This document shows positions 9,091-17,585 of a stretch of 64,000 bases of DNA, one piece after another. Location of the stretch: the NCBI GenBank assembly GCA_028287235.1, contig JAQBQB010000018.1, positions 62,001-126,000 of the forward strand, in the 5' to 3' direction. The DNA is from Gemmatimonadota bacterium (GTDB lineage Bacteria > Gemmatimonadota > Gemmatimonadetes > Gemmatimonadales > Gemmatimonadaceae). The translations under genes were made by a program, and so were the position numbers. How positions within the stretch are numbered: position 1 is the first letter of the stretch; the number at the start of each line of letters is the position of its first letter. The notes beneath the pieces were generated by a model. It was given only the letters and a program-made list of their open reading frames with translations. It ran no database searches and was not told the origin of the DNA.

Positions 9091-9724
9091 CGCCTTTGGG
9101 CACGACGAACGTGAAGGCGCCCCGGTCGATGGCCGCGTTCGGCTCGACGGTGGTGAGGTGGACGTGGCGCACCACGCCGCTCGACTCCGTCTCTTCGAAT
9201 TCTCGAATGAGAGAATCGTCGTCGTCGATCCAGACCGTTGCCGTCGTGAACACGCCGCCCGTGCCCTTCTTCGGCACGAGCGTCAGCGCGTGCGCGGCGT
9301 GGCCGTCGATCGTGCGCGTGCCCGCCGCGGTGATGTCGTACTTGGCGCGCGGCGCGTCGAGGAACTGGCCGGTGAGGTCGATCGGCACCGAGCTGCGGTC
9401 CGCGGCCGGACGCTTGACCACCTGGCCCGGCGCGCTGCTCGGCAGATAGATCCACACCGCACTGCCGTCGGCCACGATCGCGTCTGCCATCGGCGGCTGG
9501 AAGCGAATCGCCAGCCGGTTGGGACGCTCCTGCACGTAGGTGCCGCGCGCCGACGCCGCGGAGCCGGTGAGCGGATTGCTGACCGTCTGCTCGAACGTGC
9601 CGCGCACTGTCTTCACTTTCCCCCACGCCGCCACGGCGCGGTCGATCGTCGACTCCACCGACTGTGCGTGGAGAGGCAGGGCGGCGGCGAGCGCCAGGAC
9701 GGCGCAGATGGTCTTCGTTCGCAT
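9062..9724 (-). CDS. LolA-like outer-membrane lipoprotein carrier protein
   Basis: 220 residues from ATG at 9724. A signal peptide ends near LPLHAQS. The body shows the LolA/LppX beta-barrel pattern: KVKTVRGTFEQTVSN, then GTYVQERPNRLAIRFQPP, IVADGSAVWIYLPS, and a C-terminal AFTFVVPKGVKIVDQ. LolA shuttles lipoproteins across the periplasm. The protein sits at the end of the minus-strand run after aroF with only 8 bases between them, and overlaps the S41 protease gene tail to tail. Confidence 0.82.
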   Translation of the reverse strand: MRTKTICAVLALAAALPLHAQSVESTIDRAVAAWGKVKTVRGTFEQTVSNPLTGSAASARGTYVQERPNRLAIRFQPPMADAIVADGSAVWIYLPSSAPGQVVKRPAADRSSVPIDLTGQFLDAPRAKYDITAAGTRTIDGHAAHALTLVPKKGTGGVFTTATVWIDDDDSLIREFEETESSGVVRHVHLTTVEPNAAIDRGAFTFVVPKGVKIVDQTKP

Positions 9725-9732
9725 GCTAGATC

Positions 9733-10809
9733 CTACACGCGGGCCGCGGCCGCCGTTCCCGGCAGAGCCTGACGTGACATAGGGGGCGTCGACGCGACAG
9801 AGCGTCCGATCGCGCTCGTGATCGCCCGCAGCTCGATCACGAGGCGGGCGAACTGATCGGGGTAGAGCGACTGGCCGCCGTCGGAGAGTGCGCGGTCGGG
9901 CGTGGGGTGCACCTCGACCATGACGCCGTCGGCGCCGGCGGCAACGGCCGCGCGGGCCATCGGAATCACCTTGTCGCGTAACCCGGTGCCATGGCTCGGA
10001 TCGCCGATCATCGGCAGGTGCGACAGGCGCTGCACGATCGGAATGGCGGTGAGGTCGAACAGGTTCCGCGTGGTCGTGTCGAAGCTGCGGATGCCGCGCT
10101 CGCAGAGGATCACCTGCCCGTTGCCCTCGGCCAGGATGTACTCCGCGCTCATGAGCAAATCGGTAATCGTCGCCGCCATGCCGCGCTTGAGGAGGACCGG
10201 CTTGCCGATCCGGCCCACGGCGCGCAGCAGGGAGTAGTTCTGCATGTTGCGCGCGCCGATCTGGATGCAGTCGGCGTACTCGGCGACGAGGTGCGCGCCC
10301 TCTTCGTCGAGCGCTTCCGTCACGATCGGAAGACCGGTTTCGCGGCGGGCGAGCGCCAGCAGCTCGAGGCCGCGCTTGCCGAGTCCCTGGAACGAGTACG
10401 GCGAGCTGCGCGGCTTGAATGCGCCGCCGCGAAGCGCGGTGGCTCCGCCGTCGCGCACCGCGCGGGCGGCGCTCAGGATCTGCTCCTCCGACTCCACGGA
10501 GCACGGGCCGGCGATGATCACGATGTCGGTGCCGCCGAACGACACGCCGGGCGCGAGCGTGACGATCGTGTTCTCTTCCTTCCACTCGCGCGACACCTGC
10601 TTGTACGGCTTGCTGACGTGGATCACCTCGGCCACGCCGTCGAGCGACTCGATGCGCGACCCGTCGACGCGTCCGTCGTTGCCGACGAGACCCACCGTGG
10701 TGCGCGTCTCGCCCGGCATCGGCCGCGCGGCATAGCCCATCTCCTCTATCGTTTTCACGACGCGGTCGATCTGATCCGGCGTCGCGTGATTTTGCATGAC
10801 GACCAGCAT
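9733..10809 (-). CDS. aroF: 3-deoxy-7-phosphoheptulonate (DAHP) synthase
   Basis: 358 residues from ATG at 10809. It condenses PEP and erythrose-4-phosphate in the first step of the shikimate pathway. Residues 1-75 form a ferredoxin-like regulatory domain as in Thermotoga AroF (MLVVMQNHATPDQIDRVV), followed by the TIM barrel: IIAGPCSVES, KPRSSPYSFQGLG, IQIGARNMQNY, KPVLLKRGMAAT, CERGIRSF, DPSHGTG and EVHPTPDRALSDG. All metal and PEP ligands of the type I-beta family look present. The N-terminal domain suggests feedback inhibition by Tyr or Phe. A C-terminal tail of about 20 residues is extra. Its start overlaps the MBL gene stop by one base (TAATG). Confidence 0.96.
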   Translation of the reverse strand: MLVVMQNHATPDQIDRVVKTIEEMGYAARPMPGETRTTVGLVGNDGRVDGSRIESLDGVAEVIHVSKPYKQVSREWKEENTIVTLAPGVSFGGTDIVIIAGPCSVESEEQILSAARAVRDGGATALRGGAFKPRSSPYSFQGLGKRGLELLALARRETGLPIVTEALDEEGAHLVAEYADCIQIGARNMQNYSLLRAVGRIGKPVLLKRGMAATITDLLMSAEYILAEGNGQVILCERGIRSFDTTTRNLFDLTAIPIVQRLSHLPMIGDPSHGTGLRDKVIPMARAAVAAGADGVMVEVHPTPDRALSDGGQSLYPDQFARLVIELRAITSAIGRSVASTPPMSRQALPGTAAAARV

Positions 10810-11582
10810 TACACGTCCTCGGTCTCGAAGTCCCACCCCCACCCATCGACGGCCAGCGTGATGGGTCCCGCGTACCGCGCGCCGACGAGCGTGCGGATGT
10901 CGACCTGCTCGACGGGGGGATAAAAATGCGTCAGCGCCAAATGCTTCGGCGCCGCCGCGGCGGCGAGCTCGCCGCACTGCTCGGGCGTGAGATGCTCGGG
11001 AATGCCCATCCCCGTGGGCAGCGAGCACTCGCAGACGAGGAGATCACATCCCCGCGCCCACGCCGCGAGCGCGTCGGACGGCCCGGTATCCCCGGTATAG
11101 ACGATCCGCCTCCCGCCGCGCTCCATGGAATATGCCACACTCTCAGGCGTGTGGGGAACCGGATGGCAGCGAAAACGCACGCCGCCCGGTAGCTCGATCG
11201 TCTCTTCCGGCGTGATCTCGCGGACGGTCAGCGGGAACCCGGGCCCCGTGACCCACTCGCCGTACGCCGCGGCGAGGCGCGCCAGCAGATCCGCCGTCCC
11301 CACGGGCCCGATGACCTCGACCGGCTCCGTGCGCGCCGGAAGGAAGCCGTACTTCCACGCGAAGATGAGCGTCGGCAGGTCGCCGTGGTGATCGATGTGG
11401 AAGTGCGTGAGGGCGACGTGGGTGATCGTCTGCCATTCGATTCCGAGCTCGGCCAGCCGGCGCGTGATGCCGCTGCCGCAGTCGATCAACAGTCGAAACC
11501 CCGGCGCTTCGAGCAGGTAGCCGGCGCAGCTCCGCGCCGGCGACAGCGAGATCGTGCCCGTGCCGAGCGTCGTGAAGCGCAC
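10809..11582 (-). CDS. RNase Z-like MBL-fold hydrolase
   Basis: 257 residues from GTG at 11582, two bases after the TAA of the preceding gene. The N-terminus RFTTLGTGTISLSPARS and the motif LTHFHIDHHGDLPTLIF (H60, H62, D64, H65) place it in the RNase Z-like MBL group. VYTGDTGPSD and the late LTHFYPP supply the remaining metal ligands. It lacks the long exosite arm of true tRNase Z, so tRNA 3' processing is possible but not shown. Its stop overlaps the aroF start. Confidence 0.8.
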   Translation of the reverse strand: MRFTTLGTGTISLSPARSCAGYLLEAPGFRLLIDCGSGITRRLAELGIEWQTITHVALTHFHIDHHGDLPTLIFAWKYGFLPARTEPVEVIGPVGTADLLARLAAAYGEWVTGPGFPLTVREITPEETIELPGGVRFRCHPVPHTPESVAYSMERGGRRIVYTGDTGPSDALAAWARGCDLLVCECSLPTGMGIPEHLTPEQCGELAAAAAPKHLALTHFYPPVEQVDIRTLVGARYAGPITLAVDGWGWDFETEDV

Positions 11583-11584
11583 GG

Positions 11585-12637
11585 TTACGGTCCTTTGAAG
11601 AGGATCTTCTTGGAGGTCGTGACGCCGTCGCCCTTGAAGATCGCGAGGTACACGCCGAGGGGCACGAAGCGGCCGGCGTCGTCGCGGCCGTCCCACGCGA
11701 GCGCGTCGTCGCAGCCGGTGCCGCCGCTCCGGCGGAGCGCCGGGTACGCGCCCACCGCGAGCTTGCCGTCGCCCAGCCGCCCGGGGATGATGCTGCGCAC
11801 CGGGCGCAGGCTGATGTTGTAGATCGTGAGTGTCACGGTGGACGCGTGCGCGAGGTCGAACCAGAAGCAGGTCGTACCCGTACGCGTGCCGCGCCCGAAC
11901 GGATTTGGAAAGTTCTGATAGAACAGCGTGACCGTGGGCTGGTCGGGCGACGCAATGACGAACGTCGCGGCGCTCGTCGCGGTGACCTGATCGCTCGGCG
12001 GTCCGTTCTCGGCCCGCGCACGGACCTGCCAGCGATACGAGGTGCTGGACTCGAGCGGCTGCGGAAAGACGTACGACGTGTCCTGCAGCGCCTGCACGGT
12101 GAAATCCGCCTGGCCGGTGCGGGTGTTGATGATGCTGAGATCGTAGCTCCAGAGACCCGGGCCCACCGTGATCGCCGGGCTGCTCCACACGAACCGCGGA
12201 CTGCGCGTGGGCAGCTGGGTCACCGTGAGGTCGGCGGGCGACACGAGCCGCAGCCAGCTGCGCACCGGATGCTGGTCGCGCGTTTCGGCCACGACGTTTC
12301 CGAAGCGATCCGCCAATCGCGCGCGAAAGAATACCACCGTGCGCTCCGGCAAGAGCGAGTCGATCGTAAAGATCGCGCTCTCGTTGCTGTTCGTCCGCGC
12401 GTAGAACGGCGTGCGGAACTGCGACTCGAGCGACAACTCCAACGAGATCGAATACGGTCCGAGCTGCGGCTGGTTCTGGAAGCCCGTCACCGTCATGGAC
12501 GGCGCGGGCGACGCGCTGTCGCCCACCGTCGCCGACAGCGACAGCCGCACGCTCTGGCTCTCCAATCGCGACGCACCAACGCCCCACGCCAACGCGGCCG
12601 CCACGAGATACGCCGCCGCGCGGCGCCACACCATCAT
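11585..12637 (-). CDS. Secreted protein with Ig/fibronectin-like body and FlgD-type C-terminal domain
   Basis: 350 residues from ATG at 12637, overlapping the smc stop (ATGA). An N-terminal signal segment (residues about 5-24) is followed by beta-rich sequence with Fn3-like pieces (STSYRWQVRARAENGPPSD). Residues about 245-350 begin with FYQNFPNPF and end with FVPLGVYLAIFKG, the pattern of the FlgD-like Ig domain often found at the C-terminus of secreted proteins in FCB-group bacteria, where related tails act as sorting or attachment signals. There is no catalytic motif, so the function is unknown. The coupling to smc is positional only. Confidence 0.65.
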   Translation of the reverse strand: MMVWRRAAAYLVAAALAWGVGASRLESQSVRLSLSATVGDSASPAPSMTVTGFQNQPQLGPYSISLELSLESQFRTPFYARTNSNESAIFTIDSLLPERTVVFFRARLADRFGNVVAETRDQHPVRSWLRLVSPADLTVTQLPTRSPRFVWSSPAITVGPGLWSYDLSIINTRTGQADFTVQALQDTSYVFPQPLESSTSYRWQVRARAENGPPSDQVTATSAATFVIASPDQPTVTLFYQNFPNPFGRGTRTGTTCFWFDLAHASTVTLTIYNISLRPVRSIIPGRLGDGKLAVGAYPALRRSGGTGCDDALAWDGRDDAGRFVPLGVYLAIFKGDGVTTSKKILFKGP

Positions 12638-15600
12638 ACCGTCGTCGCCACCGCGCCGTTGACCGCCGCCTGCACCAGCGCCTCGTCCACCGCCGGCGCG
12701 CCGCGCATGCGCACGCTGACGAGCGAGGACACGCCGGGCTCCTGCATCGTCACGCCGTACACGGCGTCCGCGGCTTCCGTCGTGGTGCGCGGATTGTGCG
12801 TGATGACGATGAACTGCGTGCGCGACTTGAACTGGGTGAGCATCCGCACGAACCGGCCGACGTTGGCGTCGTCGAGCGGCGCGTCCACTTCGTCGAGCAG
12901 GCAGAACGGGCTCGGCTTCGTGAGGAAGATGCCGAAGAGCAGCGACAGCGCCACGAGCGCGCGCTCGCCGCTCGAGAGCAGGTGGATGCGCTGCGTGCGC
13001 TTGCCGCGCGGCGACGCGTGAATCTCGATGTCGCAGTCGAGCGGCGCGTCAGGATTCTCCAGCCGCAGGTCGCACTCGCCGCCGCCGAACAGCGACATGA
13101 AGATCTGGCGGAAGTTCTCGCGCACCTGCGTGAACGTGGCGAGAAACAGGTCCTTGGCTGTCCCATCGATCTCCCGGATGGCCTGCAGCAGCTGCTGCTT
13201 GGCGTCGGCGAGGTCGGTGCGTTGGCCGGTGAGAAAATCTTGTCTCTTGAGCGTTTCCTCATGCTCCTCGATCGCCAGCACGTTCACCGGGCCGAGGCGC
13301 TCGAGCTCCTGGCGCAGCCCTTCGGCTTCGGCGCGCAGCGAGTCGTCGTCGAGATCGATCTCCTGTGCTTCGGCGAGCATGTCGTCGAGCGGGCGGCGCC
13401 ACTCGGTCTCGAGCCGCTCGCGGATGGCCGCACGCCGGCCGCCCAACTCCGTGTGGCGCAGCTCGGCGTGGTGGAGCTCCTCGCTGTGGCTCTGCGCCTG
13501 GCGGCGTGAGTCGTCGAGGCCGTGCTCGACCGTCGTCAGCTGCTCGTCGGCGGCGCGCACGGCACCTTCGGCCGCGTCGAGACGAGCCTCGCCGTCGGCG
13601 AGAGTCGCTTCGCGCGTTTCGAGGTCCATCTGCCAGGTGGCCATCTGCTCGGCCAGCGCGGAGTCTGCCTGCGAGAGGTCGGTGAGCTCGGCGCGCAGTG
13701 ACTCGAGCCGCGCCGCCGCCGACTGATGCTCCTCGGCGAGACGCCGCTCGCGATCCTGCGCCACCTGCACGCGGGCCTTCGACTGCGCCTCCTCGACCTG
13801 CGCAGACGTCCGCGCTTCGCGCGCCTCTTCCTGACCGCGCTCGGCGACCGTGAGATGCTCGCGCGCCTGCGCTACGGCTTCCGTGCGCGCCGCCAGCGAC
13901 TCCGTGAGCGTGCGGCTCTCTTCGTCGAGGCGCGACAGCTGCTCGGCGAGCGAGTCGCGGCGGACCGTGAGACGTTCGGACAGCGCGTCGGCTTCCTGCA
14001 CTTCGCGTTCGGCGCGCTGGCGGCGGCGGTCGAGCTCCCCTTGCTGCTCGGCGGCGCGGCGCGCGTCTACCTGTGCGGCTTCGAGCGCGGCGGATGCTTC
14101 CGCGGCCAGACGTTCGGTCTCCAACGCCGCGGCGCGGAGCGCGTCGGCGGCGGTCATCGCTACAGCGCGTGCCTGCTCGGTGGCGGTGAGCTCGGCGCGC
14201 AGCGCGAACAGCTCGGCGCGCCGGCGCAGCGGTCCTGGACCAGCTGTGCTTCCCGGCAGCCACACTGCGCCGCGAGCGTCGATGAACGCCGTGCCTCCGT
14301 CGACCGGATGCGCATGGCCGAGCAGTGCGCGCACCCAGGTGCGCGCCGGACCGGCGGCGTCTACGCTGTGCGACAGCGCGTCGGGAATCTCCTCGCCGAT
14401 CTGCTCTTCGCTCAACGCGTCGAGCGGCAGGAGAAGAAGGGGACCGGGGTTCGCCGTGGCGTGCCAGGCGCGTACCGCTTCCGCCGCGGCGCGGTCGCGC
14501 ACCAACACCGCGTGCACGGTGGCGCCGAGGAAGCGCTCGACGAGTAGCGCCGACGCCTGATCGGCGCTGATGAAATCGCTCAACGGGCCGAGCACGGCGC
14601 TGTCGCCGAATTGCTCCTTTTCGCGAAGCAACCGCGCCGCCGCGGGCGCGAGTCCCACGCGCTCCCGCTCCAGCGCGTCGAGCGCGTTGACCTTGCCCTG
14701 CAACGAGGTATGCGCCTCATCGGCGCGGAATAGCTCAGCGCGTGCGGCCGCCTCACGGTCGCGCGTCTCGCGATCGGCCGCGCGGGCTTCGTCGAGCGTG
14801 ATCGCCGCGCTCGCGGAACGCATCCGCGCTTCCTCGAGCGCGACGGCGGCACTCTCCAGCTCCCGCATCACAACGGCGAGCGCATCGGCGAGCTGGGCGC
14901 GCTCCTGCGCGAGCTGGTCGACGCGTTGCGTCAGCTCGTCGCTCTCGCGGCGTGCGCGCTCGCGATCGATCTCGACGCGGCGCGCGCGGTCCTGCAGCTC
15001 GCGATGATGCCGCTCGGCTTCCTCGAGACCCGCGCGCATCTCGGCGACGGCATGCCGGGTCTCGTCCTCCTCCCGCTGGCGGACGGCCAGCGTTTCGCGC
15101 GCCACGCCGAGCTGCGCCTCGTACTGCGCGCGATCGGACACCGCTTGCTCGCGGTCGGTGGAGATGCGAGCGCCGTAGGCTTCGCCTTCGTTCGCCTCGA
15201 GCTCCGCGCGCTGGCGTCGGGCCATGGCGTTGCGCTGGCGCTCTTCGGCCACGGCCATCTCGCCGCGAATCTGCTGCACGAGCTCGCGCTGCGTGGAGAC
15301 GAGGCGGAGCAACTCGGTGCGCTGCGCTTCGGCGGCGGCGCGGTTGCCGTGCGCCGTGTCGCGCGCCTGCTCGGCGGCGAGCACCGCCTCTTCGGTGCGC
15401 GGGCCGCTCTCGCGCAACGTGCGCACGCGCTCGTCGAGGCGCTGGAGCTCATCGTGCCAGGCGACCATCTCGCGCTTCGCGAGCGCGATCTCGATGGTGA
15501 AGCGGCGGCCCATGAGCTCCGAGTAGCGCTCGGCGCGCTTCCGTTGGCGGGCGAGGGAGCGGACCTGGCTCTGCACTTCGGAGATGAGATCGTCGAGGCG

Positions 15601-16167
15601 CTGCAGGTCGACGGTCGTCTCTTCAAGGCGGCGCTCCGTGGTGCGGCGGCGGTCGCGATAGAGACCGACGCCGGCCGCCTCCTCGAACAGCTCGCGCCGG
15701 TCGTCGGGACGGTCGGAGAGGAGCGCGTCGATCATCTTGCTCTCGATCACGACGCCGGTATCGGCGCCCAAGCCGGTGCCGCGAAGCAGATCGGAGATGT
15801 CGCGCAGGCGGCAGGGCGCGCGATTGAGGAAATACTCACTCTCGCCCGACCGCGAGAGCCGGCGCGTGATGACGACTTCCTGGAAGGCGACCGGGAGAAC
15901 GCCGTCTTCGTTGGAGAAGTGCAGCGACACTTCGGCCACGTTCACCGCCCGGCGGGCGGAGGAGCCCTGGAAGATGACCTCTTCCATCTTTGCGCCGCGC
16001 AACAGCCGCGCGCGCTGCTCGCCGAGCACCCAGCGCACGGCGTCGGAAACGTTCGATTTTCCGCAGCCGTTCGGTCCAACGATCGCGGTCACTCCCGGAT
16101 TGAACACCATTTCCGTGTTGTCCGCGAACGACTTGAAGCCGTGCATCTCGAGCTTGGTCAGCTGCAC
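12634..16167 (-). CDS. smc: Chromosome segregation ATPase SMC
   Basis: 1177 residues, full length, from GTG at 16167. The N-terminal head has Walker A GPNGCGKSN (residues 31-39). Two long coiled-coil arms flank a hinge around residues 510-650. The C-terminal head has the ABC signature LLSSGERALVALSLLF and Walker B FCLLDEVDAPLDD. SMC with ScpAB loops and condenses DNA; ScpA and ScpB are not in this window. Its start overlaps the stop of the SPOR-like gene by one base and its stop overlaps the FlgD-tail gene by four. Confidence 0.97.
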   Translation of the reverse strand: MQLTKLEMHGFKSFADNTEMVFNPGVTAIVGPNGCGKSNVSDAVRWVLGEQRARLLRGAKMEEVIFQGSSARRAVNVAEVSLHFSNEDGVLPVAFQEVVITRRLSRSGESEYFLNRAPCRLRDISDLLRGTGLGADTGVVIESKMIDALLSDRPDDRRELFEEAAGVGLYRDRRRTTERRLEETTVDLQRLDDLISEVQSQVRSLARQRKRAERYSELMGRRFTIEIALAKREMVAWHDELQRLDERVRTLRESGPRTEEAVLAAEQARDTAHGNRAAAEAQRTELLRLVSTQRELVQQIRGEMAVAEERQRNAMARRQRAELEANEGEAYGARISTDREQAVSDRAQYEAQLGVARETLAVRQREEDETRHAVAEMRAGLEEAERHHRELQDRARRVEIDRERARRESDELTQRVDQLAQERAQLADALAVVMRELESAAVALEEARMRSASAAITLDEARAADRETRDREAAARAELFRADEAHTSLQGKVNALDALERERVGLAPAAARLLREKEQFGDSAVLGPLSDFISADQASALLVERFLGATVHAVLVRDRAAAEAVRAWHATANPGPLLLLPLDALSEEQIGEEIPDALSHSVDAAGPARTWVRALLGHAHPVDGGTAFIDARGAVWLPGSTAGPGPLRRRAELFALRAELTATEQARAVAMTAADALRAAALETERLAAEASAALEAAQVDARRAAEQQGELDRRRQRAEREVQEADALSERLTVRRDSLAEQLSRLDEESRTLTESLAARTEAVAQAREHLTVAERGQEEAREARTSAQVEEAQSKARVQVAQDRERRLAEEHQSAAARLESLRAELTDLSQADSALAEQMATWQMDLETREATLADGEARLDAAEGAVRAADEQLTTVEHGLDDSRRQAQSHSEELHHAELRHTELGGRRAAIRERLETEWRRPLDDMLAEAQEIDLDDDSLRAEAEGLRQELERLGPVNVLAIEEHEETLKRQDFLTGQRTDLADAKQQLLQAIREIDGTAKDLFLATFTQVRENFRQIFMSLFGGGECDLRLENPDAPLDCDIEIHASPRGKRTQRIHLLSSGERALVALSLLFGIFLTKPSPFCLLDEVDAPLDDANVGRFVRMLTQFKSRTQFIVITHNPRTTTEAADAVYGVTMQEPGVSSLVSVRMRGAPAVDEALVQAAVNGAVATTV

Positions 16168-17585
16168 TAGAACGTTCTCCCTTTACGATACACGAGCACC
16201 GGTTTGATTCCCGATGCGCGAAGCGATTCGGCATACAACGACGACTGCTCGAGGGATTCGAACGCTCCCGCGAGCAGCCAAGCGGTTCCATCGGGTTGGA
16301 GCAGTGCGTAGACCGGTTGTCCCTGGTCCGCCCACTGTGCCACCATGCCGGCCACCGCCGTCGCCCGCACCCCGGATTCGATCAGAAACGCGTACGGCAG
16401 CCGCACCACCGTTCCGCTCCCGCCGTCGAGCACCCTGCGGCGCCTCAACCCGGCAAGCAGCGAATCCGCGTCGGCGCGGTTGGCGAAAGCTCCGCCGATC
16501 ACCTTGAACCAGCGGGCCCCCTGAATCAACACCGGCGCAAAGGTCGCGGCCGGCAGATTCTTGCCGTCTTGTTGCAGCTTCAAGATAGCACCCGCCTGCG
16601 TATTCGCAGCCATCAGTTCCACGGCAAACGGGGCGGCCGTGGCAGAGTCGCCGGGGTTCTTGACGGTGAGCAAACCGGTCGTCGCGCCCGCGGCGCTGGT
16701 GTCGGCGCCCGAGTCGCGAATCGCGGTGTCCGGACCCGGCGGCGCGATCACCTTCGTCAGGCCCTTGGTTGTATCCGGCTTGGCACGGATGACCGGCCGA
16801 GAGCTGCGAGCGAGCGGCCGATATGCGAGCCAAGCCCCGCCCCCCGCGAGGACGAGCGTGAGCACGATGCCCGCCACCGATGCCCAGCGCCGCCGCCTCG
16901 ACCACGATGGCGCCTTGGCCGCCGGTGTTGGCGCTGGAGCGGGCGGAGGAGGGGCGAGCACCGGCGTTGCCTTTCTCGCCGCGTCCGCGGTGCGTGCCGC
17001 GGGCGCGGCGGGCCCGGCGGGCGTAGGCAGCCCGGCGGCCGGCTCGCGAACCGACGCGATGACGCGCGACACCGGGAGCAGTCGCGGCACCGCATCGCCC
17101 ACGAGAACCGCCCCGTCGGCCACGGCGACGAGGGTCTCGATGTGCGGCGCGTTCGCCGGCGCGGCGAGAACGAGGAGCGCGCCGACCTCGCGAAAGCCGG
17201 CCGTGAGCCGATGCCAGCGCGGGCTGGGAAGAATCTCCTCGTAATTGGGAGGCTCCGACCCGCTTGGCATCACGAACAGCTGGCCCGATCCCGGCACCTC
17301 GTAGGCGATCCGACTCAGCGACACGCCGTAGAGAAAGCTGTCCACGAGTCCGTGCGGGTCGTCGGTGTTCACGAGCGCCTGGATGGGCGGCGACTCGGCG
17401 AACAGGTCGCCGACGGCCACCCGTCGCTTGAATGACTGGCCGCGCGCGATGCCGATGGCGACGCGACCGGTGATGTCCGGATCGGTGCCGATGACGACGA
17501 TCGCGTGATAGGCGCCGAGCGTCTCTCCCAGATCGCGGCCGGCGAGCTCCCAGTCGAATCCGTGTACGCGATAGGAGTTGATCAC
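16167..17585 (-). CDS. Membrane-anchored protein with C-terminal SPOR-like repeats
   Basis: 472 residues from GTG at 17585, overlapping the upstream gene by 4 bases (GTGA). Residues 1-190 form a cytoplasmic alpha/beta domain (AYHAIVVIGTDPDITGRVA, then GALLVLAAPANA) that I do not recognise. It resembles the shape of a nucleotide-binding or CpsD-like fold but has no P-loop. A Pro/Ala-rich stretch and one membrane segment (about 238-258) follow. The periplasmic part ends in two SPOR-like units, VIGGAFANRADADSLLAGL and LLAGAFESLEQSSLYAESL. SPOR domains bind denuded peptidoglycan at division sites, which would place it at the septum. Confidence 0.6.
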   Translation of the reverse strand: MINSYRVHGFDWELAGRDLGETLGAYHAIVVIGTDPDITGRVAIGIARGQSFKRRVAVGDLFAESPPIQALVNTDDPHGLVDSFLYGVSLSRIAYEVPGSGQLFVMPSGSEPPNYEEILPSPRWHRLTAGFREVGALLVLAAPANAPHIETLVAVADGAVLVGDAVPRLLPVSRVIASVREPAAGLPTPAGPAAPAARTADAARKATPVLAPPPPAPAPTPAAKAPSWSRRRRWASVAGIVLTLVLAGGGAWLAYRPLARSSRPVIRAKPDTTKGLTKVIAPPGPDTAIRDSGADTSAAGATTGLLTVKNPGDSATAAPFAVELMAANTQAGAILKLQQDGKNLPAATFAPVLIQGARWFKVIGGAFANRADADSLLAGLRRRRVLDGGSGTVVRLPYAFLIESGVRATAVAGMVAQWADQGQPVYALLQPDGTAWLLAGAFESLEQSSLYAESLRASGIKPVLVYRKGRTF

